Notes under the pieces: model-generated
Database searches by the model: none
Seen by the model: the letters and a program-made list of their open reading frames with translations, nothing else
Told to the model about the DNA's origin: nothing
DNA from: Acidimicrobiales bacterium
Lineage (GTDB): Bacteria > Actinomycetota > Acidimicrobiia > Acidimicrobiales > MedAcidi-G1
Reading direction: 5' to 3'
Assembly (NCBI GenBank): GCA_014237715.1
Contig: JAAZZG010000002.1
Coordinates: 1-64,000 of the forward strand
Length of the DNA stretch: 64,000 bases
Shown here: positions 40,033 through 48,900 of the stretch, piece after piece
How the letters are laid out: each line of letters starts with the position of its first letter
Position numbering within the stretch: position 1 is the stretch's first letter
Position numbers and translations under genes: made by a program

Positions 40033-40980
40033 ATGCGACTCCTCAGCTATTCCCTCGATGCTTCTTTCGACCGCCAGCCCCGTTGGGGTCTAGTGGACCG
40101 CACCGGCACCGGCGTGGTGGACCTCGGATCCCGCATCACCGACGTCGCCGACCTCCAGAGTCTGGTGACCGCTGGACGCACTGCCGAGGCGGCAACCCAC
40201 CTCAACGAGGCTACCGACCACGCCCTTGACGAAGTCACCTTCGAACGGCCGCTGGCCTGGCCCCGCAAGGTGTTCTGCATCGGCGTCAACTACGGAGGCC
40301 GGGCCGACGAGTACCTGAACCCGTCCGACGCCTCGTACCCGTCGGTGTTCGTGCGCTTCCCTGACTCGCTCACCGGCCACGATCGGGCGCTCATCCGCCC
40401 CCCGGAGAGCCCGCAGTTGGACTACGAGGGTGAGATCGTGGCCGTGGTGGGCCGTGGCGGACGGCGGATACCGGTGGCCGATGCCCCCGACCACCTGCTC
40501 GGCCTGACCCTGGGCAACGAGGGCACCATCCGGGACTGGGTCCGCCACGCCAAGTTCAACGTCACCCAGGGCAAGAACTGGCAGGCCGCTGGCGCCATCG
40601 GCCCGTGGATCACATGCTTCTCAGCTGCGAACACTGGAGGAGGGGACGGCGGGCTTCGGCGATCCGACCTCGGCGATCTACGCATTACCACCACGGTGAA
40701 CGGCGAGGTCCGCCAGAACGACTCGACGGCCAACATGAAGTACGACATCGCCTATCAGGTCCACTATCTGTCAACCTTCACCAAACTGTCGCCCGGCGAC
40801 CTGATTTTCACCGGTACGCCCACCGGCGCCGGCGCTCGCTTCGACCCACCCCGTTGGCTGGCCCCCGGCGACGTGGTTGAGGTCTCGGTTCCCGGTCTGG
40901 GCACCCTGCGAAACACGGTCGCCGACGAGCACCCCGGCGGATCCCCAGCCGGATTCCCCGAATCTCCGGAACCCCGATGA
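40033..40980 (+). CDS. hpaG: fumarylacetoacetate hydrolase family protein (HpaG/HpcE-like decarboxylase/isomerase)
   Basis: This 315-aa FAH-fold enzyme has the metal-site region LDYEGEIVAVVGRGG, the segment IRDWVRHAKFNVTQGKNW and the late GDLIFTGTPTGAGARFDPPRWLAPGD. In this cluster it fits the decarboxylase/isomerase step of homoprotocatechuate degradation. ATG 40033 follows GGTGGAGG; a GTG 15 bases upstream is less likely. Only one FAH domain is present, unlike the fused two-domain HpaG of E. coli. Confidence 0.84.
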   Translation: MRLLSYSLDASFDRQPRWGLVDRTGTGVVDLGSRITDVADLQSLVTAGRTAEAATHLNEATDHALDEVTFERPLAWPRKVFCIGVNYGGRADEYLNPSDASYPSVFVRFPDSLTGHDRALIRPPESPQLDYEGEIVAVVGRGGRRIPVADAPDHLLGLTLGNEGTIRDWVRHAKFNVTQGKNWQAAGAIGPWITCFSAANTGGGDGGLRRSDLGDLRITTTVNGEVRQNDSTANMKYDIAYQVHYLSTFTKLSPGDLIFTGTPTGAGARFDPPRWLAPGDVVEVSVPGLGTLRNTVADEHPGGSPAGFPESPEPR

Positions 40981-41462
40981 CCGATATCGCCCCACCGCTG
41001 ATCGGGTCTCCCAACCTGCGACCGTTCACCCACTCGCTACCCATGGCACTGCTGCGGGCCCGCGAGGCCACCATGCGTTGGTTTCGCCCCCATCTGGCCG
41101 CCCACGGGTTGACCGAACAACGGTGGCGTGTGTTGCGGGCACTGACCAGTGCCGACGGCCCCCTCGATGTCGGCCAAGTGGCCGAGCGCACCTTCCTGCT
41201 GGCCCCTAGCCTGTCGCGGATTCTCACTGACCTCAAGGGCCTCGGGCTGGTCCACCGGGTGGCCGATACCGTGGACCGCCGCCGGACTCTCCTCTCATTG
41301 ACCGATGACGGTCGGCGCCTCGTAACGCGCGTGGCACCCGAATCGGAGTCCATCTACGGCCGGATCGAGGAACGCTTCGGCGCCGAACGCCTCGATTCGC
41401 TGCTGGCCGACCTTCGTGAGCTCGAGGATGCCCTCGCCGAAATCGACGGAGGCGGGCGGTGA
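40977..41462 (+). CDS. hpaR: MarR-family regulator, HpaR/HpcR-like
   Basis: This 161-aa winged-helix regulator closely resembles the homoprotocatechuate repressor HpaR: SLPMALLRAREATMRWFRPHLAAHGLTEQRWRVLRAL, LAPSLSRILTDLKGLGLVHR and DRRRTLLSLTDDG. An N-terminal extension of about 20 residues precedes the usual start. It overlaps the upstream gene (ATGA) and the downstream gene (GTGA). It probably senses the aromatic substrate and controls the divergent promoters around 39.98 kb. Confidence 0.88.
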   Translation: MTDIAPPLIGSPNLRPFTHSLPMALLRAREATMRWFRPHLAAHGLTEQRWRVLRALTSADGPLDVGQVAERTFLLAPSLSRILTDLKGLGLVHRVADTVDRRRTLLSLTDDGRRLVTRVAPESESIYGRIEERFGAERLDSLLADLRELEDALAEIDGGGR

Positions 41463-42313
41463 CGGGCGGGGACCCGATCTCTGAAAGGGCTTCCGGGGAG
41501 ATTGCCGAGGAGTTAGTACAAGCCGAGGCGGCCCTGCTCGACGAGGCCGATCGCTCGGCCACCCAGGTCCGTCAGACCACGATGATCCACCCCGCCATGA
41601 CACTGGGCGACGCCTACCGCGTCCAAGCCGCATGGCAGGACCTTCGGGTCGATCGGGGCGAGGTGCTGGTGGGCCACAAGATTGGCCTGACGTCGAGGGC
41701 CATGCAGCAGGCCATGCGGATCGACACCCCGGACTCCGGGTTCCTGACCGACGCCATGGTCTTCGCCCCCGACACCGAGCTCAGAACCGATGCCTTCACC
41801 GACCCCAAGGTGGAGGTTGAGCTGGCCTTCGTGCTGGGCCGCGACCTGACGGCCGAACCGGCCGGCCCCGATCTGACCATTGACGACGTGCTGGACGCCA
41901 CCGAACACGTCACCCCAGCCGTGGAGCTGCTAGCCGCCCGGTCGCATCGGATTGATCCGGACACCGGTCGTACCCGTACCGTGATTGACACGGTGGCCGA
42001 CAACGCGGCCGACGCAGGCATCATCTGTGGCGGAGAACCGGTCGGCCCACGCGATGTCGACCTCCGGCGGGTCGGAGCCGTACTGAGCCGTAACGGCATC
42101 GTCGAGGAGACCGGCCTGGCGGCCGGCGTGCTCGGCCATCCGGCCCTGGGCATCGTGTGGCTGGCCCGTCGCTACGCCGAACAGGGGCTCTCGCTCCGGG
42201 CCGGCCAGACCATCCTCGCCGGGTCGTTCACCCGACCCGTCGATGTACGACCGGGCGACCAGTTCGCCTTCGACTACGGCCCACTGGGTCGATTCACCCT
42301 GGGATTCACCTGA
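41459..42313 (+). CDS. hpaH: 2-oxo-hept-4-ene-1,7-dioate hydratase (HpaH-like)
   Basis: This 284-aa hydratase of the FAH superfamily has VGHKIGLTSRAMQQAMRIDTPDSG, the acid pair region KVEVELAFVLGRDL and NGIVEETGLAAGVLGHPALGIVWLARR, as in HpaH/MhpD. It adds water to the linear dienoate before aldol cleavage. The GTG start overlaps hpaR and the stop overlaps hpaI by one base. Confidence 0.9.
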   Translation: MTGGDPISERASGEIAEELVQAEAALLDEADRSATQVRQTTMIHPAMTLGDAYRVQAAWQDLRVDRGEVLVGHKIGLTSRAMQQAMRIDTPDSGFLTDAMVFAPDTELRTDAFTDPKVEVELAFVLGRDLTAEPAGPDLTIDDVLDATEHVTPAVELLAARSHRIDPDTGRTRTVIDTVADNAADAGIICGGEPVGPRDVDLRRVGAVLSRNGIVEETGLAAGVLGHPALGIVWLARRYAEQGLSLRAGQTILAGSFTRPVDVRPGDQFAFDYGPLGRFTLGFT

Positions 42314-43110
42314 TGCCGATCTCCCCGAAGAACACGCCACCCAACCGGTTCAAGCAGGGACTGGCCGGTGACACCGTCCAGTACGGGCTATGGCTGAGCC
42401 TGGCCGACCCGGTGGCCGCCGAGATCGCCGCGGGTGCCGGCTTCGACTGGCTGACCATCGACCAGGAGCACGCCCCCAACGACGCCCGGACCACGCTGGC
42501 CCAACTTCAGGCCATCGCCGCCCATCCGGTGGAACCCATTGTCCGACCCCTCCGAGCCGAGCGTTCGCTGGTCAAGCAGGCCATGGATCTCGGTGCACGG
42601 ACCATCATCGCCCCCATGGTCGACACCGCTGATCACGCGGCCGAGATGGCCGCCGCCGTTCGCTATCCACCGACCGGTACCCGGGGCGTGGCCAGCGCCC
42701 GGGCCGCCCGCTGGGGACGGTTGACCGACCACTGGGAGCGAGCCGATGCCGAGGCCTGCCTGATCGTCCAGATCGAGTCACTAGCCGCCCTAGACGCCCT
42801 CGACGACATCGCTGCGGTCGACGGCGTGGATGCGCTGTTCGTCGGGCCGTCCGACCTGGGCGCCACCCTGGGCCACCTCGGCCAACCCGGCCACCCTGAG
42901 GTGCGATCCGCTGTGTCTGAGACCATCCGGGCCATCAGAGCGGCCGGGAAGCCGGCCGGTGTATTGGCAACGACGCCTGAACTGGTCGAGGAGTACGTGG
43001 AAGCGGGAGCCTCATTCGTGGGTGTGGGTGTCGACACCATGATGCTGGCCCAGTCCACCAGTGACCTACGCAGTGCTTTCGCCCCGGCGCCGGGACGCAC
43101 CGATGACTAA
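42313..43110 (+). CDS. hpaI: 4-hydroxy-2-oxoheptanedioate aldolase (HpaI-like)
   Basis: This 265-aa class II pyruvate aldolase has QYGLWLSLADPVAAEIAAGAGFDWLTIDQEHAPND, IVRPLRAERSLVKQAMDLGARTIIAPMVDTADHA, RYPPTGTRGVASARAARWG and FVGPSDLGATLG. It would split the C7 intermediate into pyruvate and succinate semialdehyde. It overlaps the next gene by eight bases. Confidence 0.92.
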   Translation: MPISPKNTPPNRFKQGLAGDTVQYGLWLSLADPVAAEIAAGAGFDWLTIDQEHAPNDARTTLAQLQAIAAHPVEPIVRPLRAERSLVKQAMDLGARTIIAPMVDTADHAAEMAAAVRYPPTGTRGVASARAARWGRLTDHWERADAEACLIVQIESLAALDALDDIAAVDGVDALFVGPSDLGATLGHLGQPGHPEVRSAVSETIRAIRAAGKPAGVLATTPELVEEYVEAGASFVGVGVDTMMLAQSTSDLRSAFAPAPGRTDD

Positions 43111-44383
43111 GCAGGACTACCACCGCGAGCGCGCCGACGTTCCGCCGGCGCCGACGGGCTGCCCGGTCCACGCATCGTGGAGTCCGCTGGACGACGACTA
43201 CCTAGCCGACCCCTACCCGATCGCCGCCCAACTGGCCGCCGATCACCCCGTCTTCTACGCCGAGAGTATCGGCGCTCTCGTGGTAACACGGATGGCCGAC
43301 ATCGATGCGGTGTTCACCGACCACGAAACCTTCGCCTCGACCAACGTCCAGGACCCGGTCTTTCCCCTAGCCCCGGAAGCCCACGACGTTCTCGGCGCTC
43401 CCGACTACGACCCTGTGGCAGTGATGTCGAACCGACCGGAGCCCGACCATGGTCGCATCCGGGTGCACACCCGGCAGGGGTTCTCCAACCGACGACTGCG
43501 GACCCTGGAGCCCTACATCCGCAAACGCAGCCACGAACTGATCGACGCCATGCTGGGAGCCGGCTCGCCCGCCGAATTCGTCGGGTCGTTCGCCTTTCCA
43601 CTGCCCGGCGAGACCATCTTCCGGTTCATCGGCTTTCCGGAGGCCGACGATGCCCGCCTCAAGACATGGTGCGGTGAACGCAAGGCATTCTCGTGGGGTC
43701 GACCCACCGCCGACCAGCAAGTCGAGATCGCCACCCACATGGTCGACTACTGGCGCTACTGCCGGGAGTTCACCGCATCCAAGCGGGACCACCCGGGCGA
43801 CGACTTCGCCTCAGAACTGCTGGCCGCCCACGCCGACCACCCCGACGAGATCTCCTACCGGGAGGTGGAGTCGGTGATCTACGGACTGTCGTTCGCCGGC
43901 CACGAGGCCATCACCTCACTGTTATGCAACACCCTGCTGTGCCTGCTGCCCAGACGGGACCAGTGGAAGGACATCTGCGCCGATCCGACGCTGGCCGTCA
44001 ACGCCATCGAGGAGGTCATGCGCTTCGAATCCAGCCAAGTCTCGTGGCGACGGATTACCACCCGAGACACTGTGGTGGGAGACATAGAGGTGCCCGAGGG
44101 AACCACGGTCTTCCTCAACTTCGCGTCAGCCAACCGACAACCCGACATATGGGACGACCCGGATGCATTTGACATACACCGGCCGGACGCCAACCGGCAC
44201 ATCTCGTTCGGCAAAGGCGTGCACTTCTGTCTGGGTGCCCGGTACGCCAAGTTCGAAGCCCAGGTGGTGACCGAGATCCTCGCCGAACGAATACCCGGCC
44301 TACGTCTGGTCGACGACCAGGACCTGGACTACTTCCCGAACATCACCTTCCGGGGCCCAACCGAGTTGCAGATCGCCTGGTAA
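43103..44383 (+). CDS. cytochrome P450 embedded in the homoprotocatechuate operon
   Basis: This 426-aa P450 has the haem loop FGKGVHFCLGARYAK (Cys376), an ExxR pair in EEVMRFESS and an I-helix reading FAGHEAITS. The usual acid-Thr pair in the oxygen-activation motif is therefore Glu-Ala here, with Thr one residue later. ATG 43103 overlaps the aldolase stop by eight bases, so it is translated with the pathway. It may feed the pathway by hydroxylating or O-demethylating a phenylacetate; there is no HpaBC in the window. Redox partners are not encoded nearby. Confidence 0.88.
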   Translation: MTKQDYHRERADVPPAPTGCPVHASWSPLDDDYLADPYPIAAQLAADHPVFYAESIGALVVTRMADIDAVFTDHETFASTNVQDPVFPLAPEAHDVLGAPDYDPVAVMSNRPEPDHGRIRVHTRQGFSNRRLRTLEPYIRKRSHELIDAMLGAGSPAEFVGSFAFPLPGETIFRFIGFPEADDARLKTWCGERKAFSWGRPTADQQVEIATHMVDYWRYCREFTASKRDHPGDDFASELLAAHADHPDEISYREVESVIYGLSFAGHEAITSLLCNTLLCLLPRRDQWKDICADPTLAVNAIEEVMRFESSQVSWRRITTRDTVVGDIEVPEGTTVFLNFASANRQPDIWDDPDAFDIHRPDANRHISFGKGVHFCLGARYAKFEAQVVTEILAERIPGLRLVDDQDLDYFPNITFRGPTELQIAW

Positions 44384-44399
44384 CGGTCGAGACGATGAG

Positions 44400-45026
44400 T
44401 CAGTCGGCAAACCCGGCACGGCGATAGACATACCCGGGCGACTCGGGGTATCCAGCCCAGACTCTGGCGCGGAAGAACTGCAGAGCAGAACCGACCGTCA
44501 AGGCAAACACCACGGTTCCCAGTCCGAACCGGCCTCCGAGGACGATGCCGACCAACAGCACCGTGACCTCCAGCAGCGTCCGGGCGACCCGGAAGCTCAA
44601 CCCTGCATCGACCAGCGCCGTCATCAGGCCGTCACGAGGCCCGATACCGATGCCACCACCGATATAGAGCATCGAGCCGAAGGCCACCACCATCGGAGCA
44701 GTGGCCACCAACACCAGACGGGCCGCCATGGCCGACGGCGTGTCCACAACGGCCAGCAGCACATTTACCGTCGTGCCAACGATGGCCACGTTGGCCAACG
44801 TGGCCAAGCCAATCGGTTGGCGAAGCCCGACCAATAGGGCGAGCAGCACCACCCCCAGTCCGAGAATGACCGTGCCCGGTTGACGATCGAGCAGAACGGC
44901 CAAAGCGTCGTGCAGGACGTCCCATGGCCCGACACCTAGGTTGGCTAAGAACAGGGCACCGATACCAACGCCAAACAGAGTCAAGCCCACGACGACTATC
45001 GCAACCCTGGTGGCCATCTCCCTCAT
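44400..45026 (-). CDS. YczE-like integral membrane protein
   Basis: This protein of about 208 residues has five predicted membrane helices. The family signature GVGPWDVLHDALA appears near the N terminus, followed by GIGPRDGLMTALV in the middle, as in YczE/YitT-type proteins. Their function is unknown, though some are linked to surfactant or thiamine-related loci. ATG 45026 is preferred over a GTG at 45080. It stands alone, convergent with the P450 gene. Confidence 0.8.
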   Translation of the reverse strand: MREMATRVAIVVVGLTLFGVGIGALFLANLGVGPWDVLHDALAVLLDRQPGTVILGLGVVLLALLVGLRQPIGLATLANVAIVGTTVNVLLAVVDTPSAMAARLVLVATAPMVVAFGSMLYIGGGIGIGPRDGLMTALVDAGLSFRVARTLLEVTVLLVGIVLGGRFGLGTVVFALTVGSALQFFRARVWAGYPESPGYVYRRAGFAD

Positions 45027-45217
45027 CAGGTCATTCTCTCGCCCTCGCCATGTGACGAGCCCGACGAGGGGGCTGGTCACCAGTCACAGGACCAGCCTGA
45101 TGGGGTCGGGTATACGTCCGGAGCCGGGTGGCCCAACCGAATGATGTCGGTCAGGCCACCCGGGACACCCGGGAGTTGGGGCAAGCGGGACAGAGACGCC
45201 GCCGCCCCTCCGAACAG

Positions 45218-46342
45218 CTACTCGCCGCCCGGGTTGAGTGTCACATCCACTCGACGCCAGTTCTTGCCGGTGGTGTCCACACCGCGGTTCTTCAACATCT
45301 CTACGGCCGCCTCGGCGTACTCCGTTGTGTACGCGCCGGAGTCGGGCGCTGAGGCGAGAATGCCTTGGCTAGTCGCCACGTCGACGGTCTGGGCCCACAG
45401 GCCCTCATCCATCACGCCGGCCCCGTCGGGCGATGGCCAGATCAGACCATTGATCTCGTTCATCTGCCACGCCTGATGTGATGCACCAAGCGACGAGCCG
45501 TTGTTGAGCACGATTTCAACGCAATCCGCTGAATTGTCGCGGCAGTACATCCAACCCTCAAGAGAGGCAGCCACAAAGCGGGTGGTGATGTCGGCGTAGT
45601 CCGCGTTACCGAGTCGGGCGCCGTCGGCCCAGATCGCGTCGTTGAGCATGGCCGTCCCTTCGTCGTTCCAGTCGATGATCGAGAGGTCGTCCGCGGTGAC
45701 ACGCTTGCCGGTCGCCGGGTTGGTTGCCTCAAGCATCTGGGCGTACTCGTTGTAGATCATTGCCTGGGCAGCGTCGATCTCCCTGGTGAGCAGGGCGAGC
45801 ATGTCGAAGCTCTGCTGGACCAACTCGTAATCGCTGGATGGATCGAGACCTGCTTTGCGCGAGCCAGCTAGGAGCTCGAACTCGTTGCCCCAGCCCCAGT
45901 TGCCGACGACCTTGCCAGCCAGGTCCGCGGGACCGTCGATGCCGGCGTCAGCCCACGAGACCTGCAGGGTTCCCGAGCGCTGGAATACCTGGGCCACGTT
46001 TACGATGTCCATGCCCTCTTCGCGCGGCACCAGGGCCTTGGGCACCCATGACACGGCGAAATCCACAGCTCCTGAAGCCAACTGCTGATGGGGAGCGATG
46101 TCGACACCGCCTTCGCGGATCTCCACGTCGAGGCAGTACCTCTCGTAGATCCCCTCGTCAGCCGCCGCGTAATAACCAGCGAACTGGGCCTGGGTAAGCC
46201 ACTGCAGTTGCAGCGAAACAGAGTCAACTGATTCGCAGTCGCCAATGCCGACCGCAGCTTCGTCATTGCCACAAGCAGTGGCAAACAACGTTAGGGCTGC
46301 CAGCACCGCCAGCAGTCTCGTCGTCAATCGCTTCTTCATCAT
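45218..46342 (-). CDS. ABC transporter substrate-binding lipoprotein (NMT1/THI5 family)
   Basis: This 374-aa lipoprotein has a basic start (MMKKRLTTR), a hydrophobic segment and the lipobox ending FATAC. Its ligand domain is NMT1/THI5-like (VSLQLQWLTQAQFAGYYAAADEGIYERY; IREGGVDIAPHQQLASGAVDFAVSWVPKAL). Proteins of this family bind pyrimidine, riboflavin or similar ring compounds. GGGAGGG precedes the start, which overlaps the permease stop. It is the last gene of the long minus-strand operon, so the importer probably supplies the pyrimidine or ureide substrate. Confidence 0.88.
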   Translation of the reverse strand: MMKKRLTTRLLAVLAALTLFATACGNDEAAVGIGDCESVDSVSLQLQWLTQAQFAGYYAAADEGIYERYCLDVEIREGGVDIAPHQQLASGAVDFAVSWVPKALVPREEGMDIVNVAQVFQRSGTLQVSWADAGIDGPADLAGKVVGNWGWGNEFELLAGSRKAGLDPSSDYELVQQSFDMLALLTREIDAAQAMIYNEYAQMLEATNPATGKRVTADDLSIIDWNDEGTAMLNDAIWADGARLGNADYADITTRFVAASLEGWMYCRDNSADCVEIVLNNGSSLGASHQAWQMNEINGLIWPSPDGAGVMDEGLWAQTVDVATSQGILASAPDSGAYTTEYAEAAVEMLKNRGVDTTGKNWRRVDVTLNPGGE

Positions 46343-47151
46343 TCCCTCCCGGGTGTAGTTGTGTACTCGCTGTCCCCCATCGCCGCTCGCCAAGGCATGC
46401 TTGCACGCTCAACTATTAGGGCTACAGCGAACAAAGTTAGGCCAAGAGCGGAGGCGACTGCGATGGCGGCCCAAGCAACGTCGTATCTCACGAATGCGAC
46501 GTTCGACGTGATCACGTTGCCGATGCGGTCCTGGGGGCCCCCAAAGTACTCGGCCACGATCGCGGCGATTACCGACAGGGGCGCCACCAACCGGAGAGAG
46601 TTGGCGAAGAACGGAAGAGCGTTGGGGATTCGAACCTCCCGGAGGATCGTCCACTCGCTAGCCGCATAGGAACGCATGAGCTCAATCTCATCGGGATGTA
46701 CTTCGGTGAGGCCTCGAGACGTGTTAATGAAAACCGGGAAAAAGACCACAGCGATTACTACGGCCTGGTTGCTGAGCGTGCCGGTGATCCCGAACCAGGC
46801 ATTAAAGATCGGCGCAAGGGCCACAATGGGCGTGGCGTTGACGACCACGGCAAGTGGTGTGAGCCCCTCTTCGAGGGTACGAAAGCGTGTGGTGACGAAA
46901 GCCAGCGCTACGCCGGCCATGATGCCGATCAGTAGGCCACTTACAGCGATCCATCCCGTCTCCCATATGGCATGGCGTAGAACGGGCCAATTGTCGACGA
47001 GTTCTTCCATGATCGACGTGGGCCTTGGCAATAGGAACTCCCGAATTCCAAATCCCCTCACGAACGCTTCCCAGAGCAGGAGACCGACCACACCCACCGT
47101 GATCGGCGGCCCCAGGACGGAAATCTGGCCGCGAACTCGCCGAACCATCAC
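46339..47151 (-). CDS. ABC transporter permease (NMT1/THI5 or SsuC type)
   Basis: This 270-aa inner-membrane permease has the EAA-type coupling loop in the region LMRSYAASEWTILREVRIPNALPFFANSLRLVAPLSVIAAIVAEYF. Helices resemble ThiX/SsuC/RibX permeases. It overlaps both neighbours and pairs with the second permease at 47.9-48.8 kb, the ATPase between them and the binding protein. Confidence 0.9.
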   Translation of the reverse strand: MMVRRVRGQISVLGPPITVGVVGLLLWEAFVRGFGIREFLLPRPTSIMEELVDNWPVLRHAIWETGWIAVSGLLIGIMAGVALAFVTTRFRTLEEGLTPLAVVVNATPIVALAPIFNAWFGITGTLSNQAVVIAVVFFPVFINTSRGLTEVHPDEIELMRSYAASEWTILREVRIPNALPFFANSLRLVAPLSVIAAIVAEYFGGPQDRIGNVITSNVAFVRYDVAWAAIAVASALGLTLFAVALIVERASMPWRAAMGDSEYTTTPGRE

Positions 47152-47942
47152 TCGCCGCTCTCTACGGCCCGGAGCGCTTCGCGGATCTCAGTGGCCTTCG
47201 CGAAGAAGGCTGGATCTTGTCGCGTATCGTCGCTGCGCTCACCTAGGTCAACGTCAACTACAGAGTGGATACGGCCGGGCCGTGGCGACAAGACCACTAC
47301 TCGGTTGGAAAGAAAAGCCGACTCGGGTACCGAGTGGGTGACGAATACCACGGTGGTATGGGTTTCCCGCCATATCCGAAGTAGTTCAAGCTGCATGTGC
47401 TCGCGGGTCATCTCATCGAGCGCCCCGAAAGGCTCGTCCATTAGCAACAACTTCGGCTGAAATGAGAGCGCCCGGGCAATAGACACCCGTTGTTGCATGC
47501 CGCCGCTGAGTTGGCGGGGATAGTGCCCACCGAAGTCTTCAAGCCTTACCAACCCGAGCATCTCTGCCGATCGGGCTGACCTGTCAGCTTTCGACCAGCC
47601 ACGAAGTTCGAGTGGCAGCTCGATGTTGGCCAGCACCCGACGCCAATCGAATAGACCGGAATGCTGGAACACCATGCCGTAGTCCTGATTCAGGCGAGCC
47701 TCGTGGGCTGATTTGCCGAATACCGTCAACGCTCCCGTGGTTGGGGCGAGCAAGTCGCCAATCAGGCGCAAGAGAGTCGACTTGCCGCAACCCGAGGGGC
47801 CAATCAGCGATACAAACTCCCCGGCCTCAACGGTCAGGTTGATGTCAGACAATGCCTCTACCTCGGAATCGCTCCCGACGTTAAAGACCTTGTCGACCCC
47901 ATCTACGACAACCGCTTTTTCTGCCAGAACTGGGTTACTCAT
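47148..47942 (-). CDS. ABC transporter ATP-binding protein
   Basis: This 264-aa ATPase has Walker A (GPSGCGKSTLLRL), the Q-loop (MVFQHSGLFDWRRV), the signature LSGGMQQRVSIARAL, Walker B (LLLMDEPFGALDEMTR) and the His switch (VVFVTHSVPESAFLSNRV). It belongs to the nitrate/sulfonate/taurine/pyrimidine subclass and is flanked by its two permease genes with four-base overlaps. Confidence 0.95.
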   Translation of the reverse strand: MSNPVLAEKAVVVDGVDKVFNVGSDSEVEALSDINLTVEAGEFVSLIGPSGCGKSTLLRLIGDLLAPTTGALTVFGKSAHEARLNQDYGMVFQHSGLFDWRRVLANIELPLELRGWSKADRSARSAEMLGLVRLEDFGGHYPRQLSGGMQQRVSIARALSFQPKLLLMDEPFGALDEMTREHMQLELLRIWRETHTTVVFVTHSVPESAFLSNRVVVLSPRPGRIHSVVDVDLGERSDDTRQDPAFFAKATEIREALRAVESGE

Positions 47943-48808
47943 GATGTGACCTCACCGGTGCGTCGCACCACGATCCATTCGGCCAGGGAGACCAGTCCAA
48001 AAACCAAGAGGCCAAGAACCGCTGCACCAATCACCGACGCGTAGAGCCGCTCAGGCGAGACGGCGTAGCGCTGCGCGTATTCAAGGATCGCCCGTCCCAG
48101 ACCGGTCTTGGTGCCGATGGAGATCTCACCAACGATGGCCCCAACAACGCTGAGCGTTGCTGCAATCTTCAATGCAGGAAACAGATAGGCACGTGCAGCG
48201 GGAAGCCTCAGTTTGACGAGGGTGGTCCGCCAGGGAGCTGCGTAGGAACGCATGAGCTCCACGTGGGCAGAATCGGGGGACTGCAGGCCCCGAAGAGCGC
48301 TGACGGCAACCGGGAAGAAAGTTAGGTAGGCAGCGATCAGTGAGATCGAGAGCATGTCGGGTAGGTCCTGCTGGCGCCCCCAGGTCACGACGATCGGTGC
48401 TAGCGCGATCAGTGGAATCGTCTGGGACACGTTGATCCACGGCAGCAGCCCGCGTTCGGCAACCCGCCAACGGAGCATGAGGATGGCCAGACCGAGGCCG
48501 ACTGTTAGACCAAGGGTGAACCCGATGGCCGCCTCCTGGAGGGTGAACCAACCCTTCTTCAGCAGGAATAGGAACAGCGGCAAACGGGTCCGGCCATCTC
48601 GAACCTCTTCGAACAGTTCGTTGGCGATGTCCACTGCGTGGGGCATGGTGAGGTCATCGGTTGACGCTGGGAGCTCGATTGAAGTGCCGGGCCAGTAGTC
48701 ACCGGTCTGTTGACCAACCCACTTGTAGCCCTCCCATATGCCGAATAGGAGGACGATCGCGGCAAGCACGGTCATGGCCACACGAAGCCACTTTCCGCCG
48801 CGTGCCAT
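47939..48808 (-). CDS. ABC transporter permease, second subunit
   Basis: This 289-aa permease has a coupling loop similar to its partner (ELMRSYAAPWRTTLVKLRLPAARAYLFPALKIAATLSVVGAIVGEI). An enlarged periplasmic loop follows the first helix. Its presence implies a heterodimeric channel. It is the first gene of the transporter block and lies 92 bases downstream of the dehydrogenase gene. Confidence 0.88.
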   Translation of the reverse strand: MARGGKWLRVAMTVLAAIVLLFGIWEGYKWVGQQTGDYWPGTSIELPASTDDLTMPHAVDIANELFEEVRDGRTRLPLFLFLLKKGWFTLQEAAIGFTLGLTVGLGLAILMLRWRVAERGLLPWINVSQTIPLIALAPIVVTWGRQQDLPDMLSISLIAAYLTFFPVAVSALRGLQSPDSAHVELMRSYAAPWRTTLVKLRLPAARAYLFPALKIAATLSVVGAIVGEISIGTKTGLGRAILEYAQRYAVSPERLYASVIGAAVLGLLVFGLVSLAEWIVVRRTGEVTS

Positions 48809-48900
48809 TAGGCAACCGGACCGGGGCTCAGGGGACTCTCATTTCGAAAGGTCCTGCAGTCGCTGCGCCCGCAATGTTCTTGGGCGTCATGACACATCGT

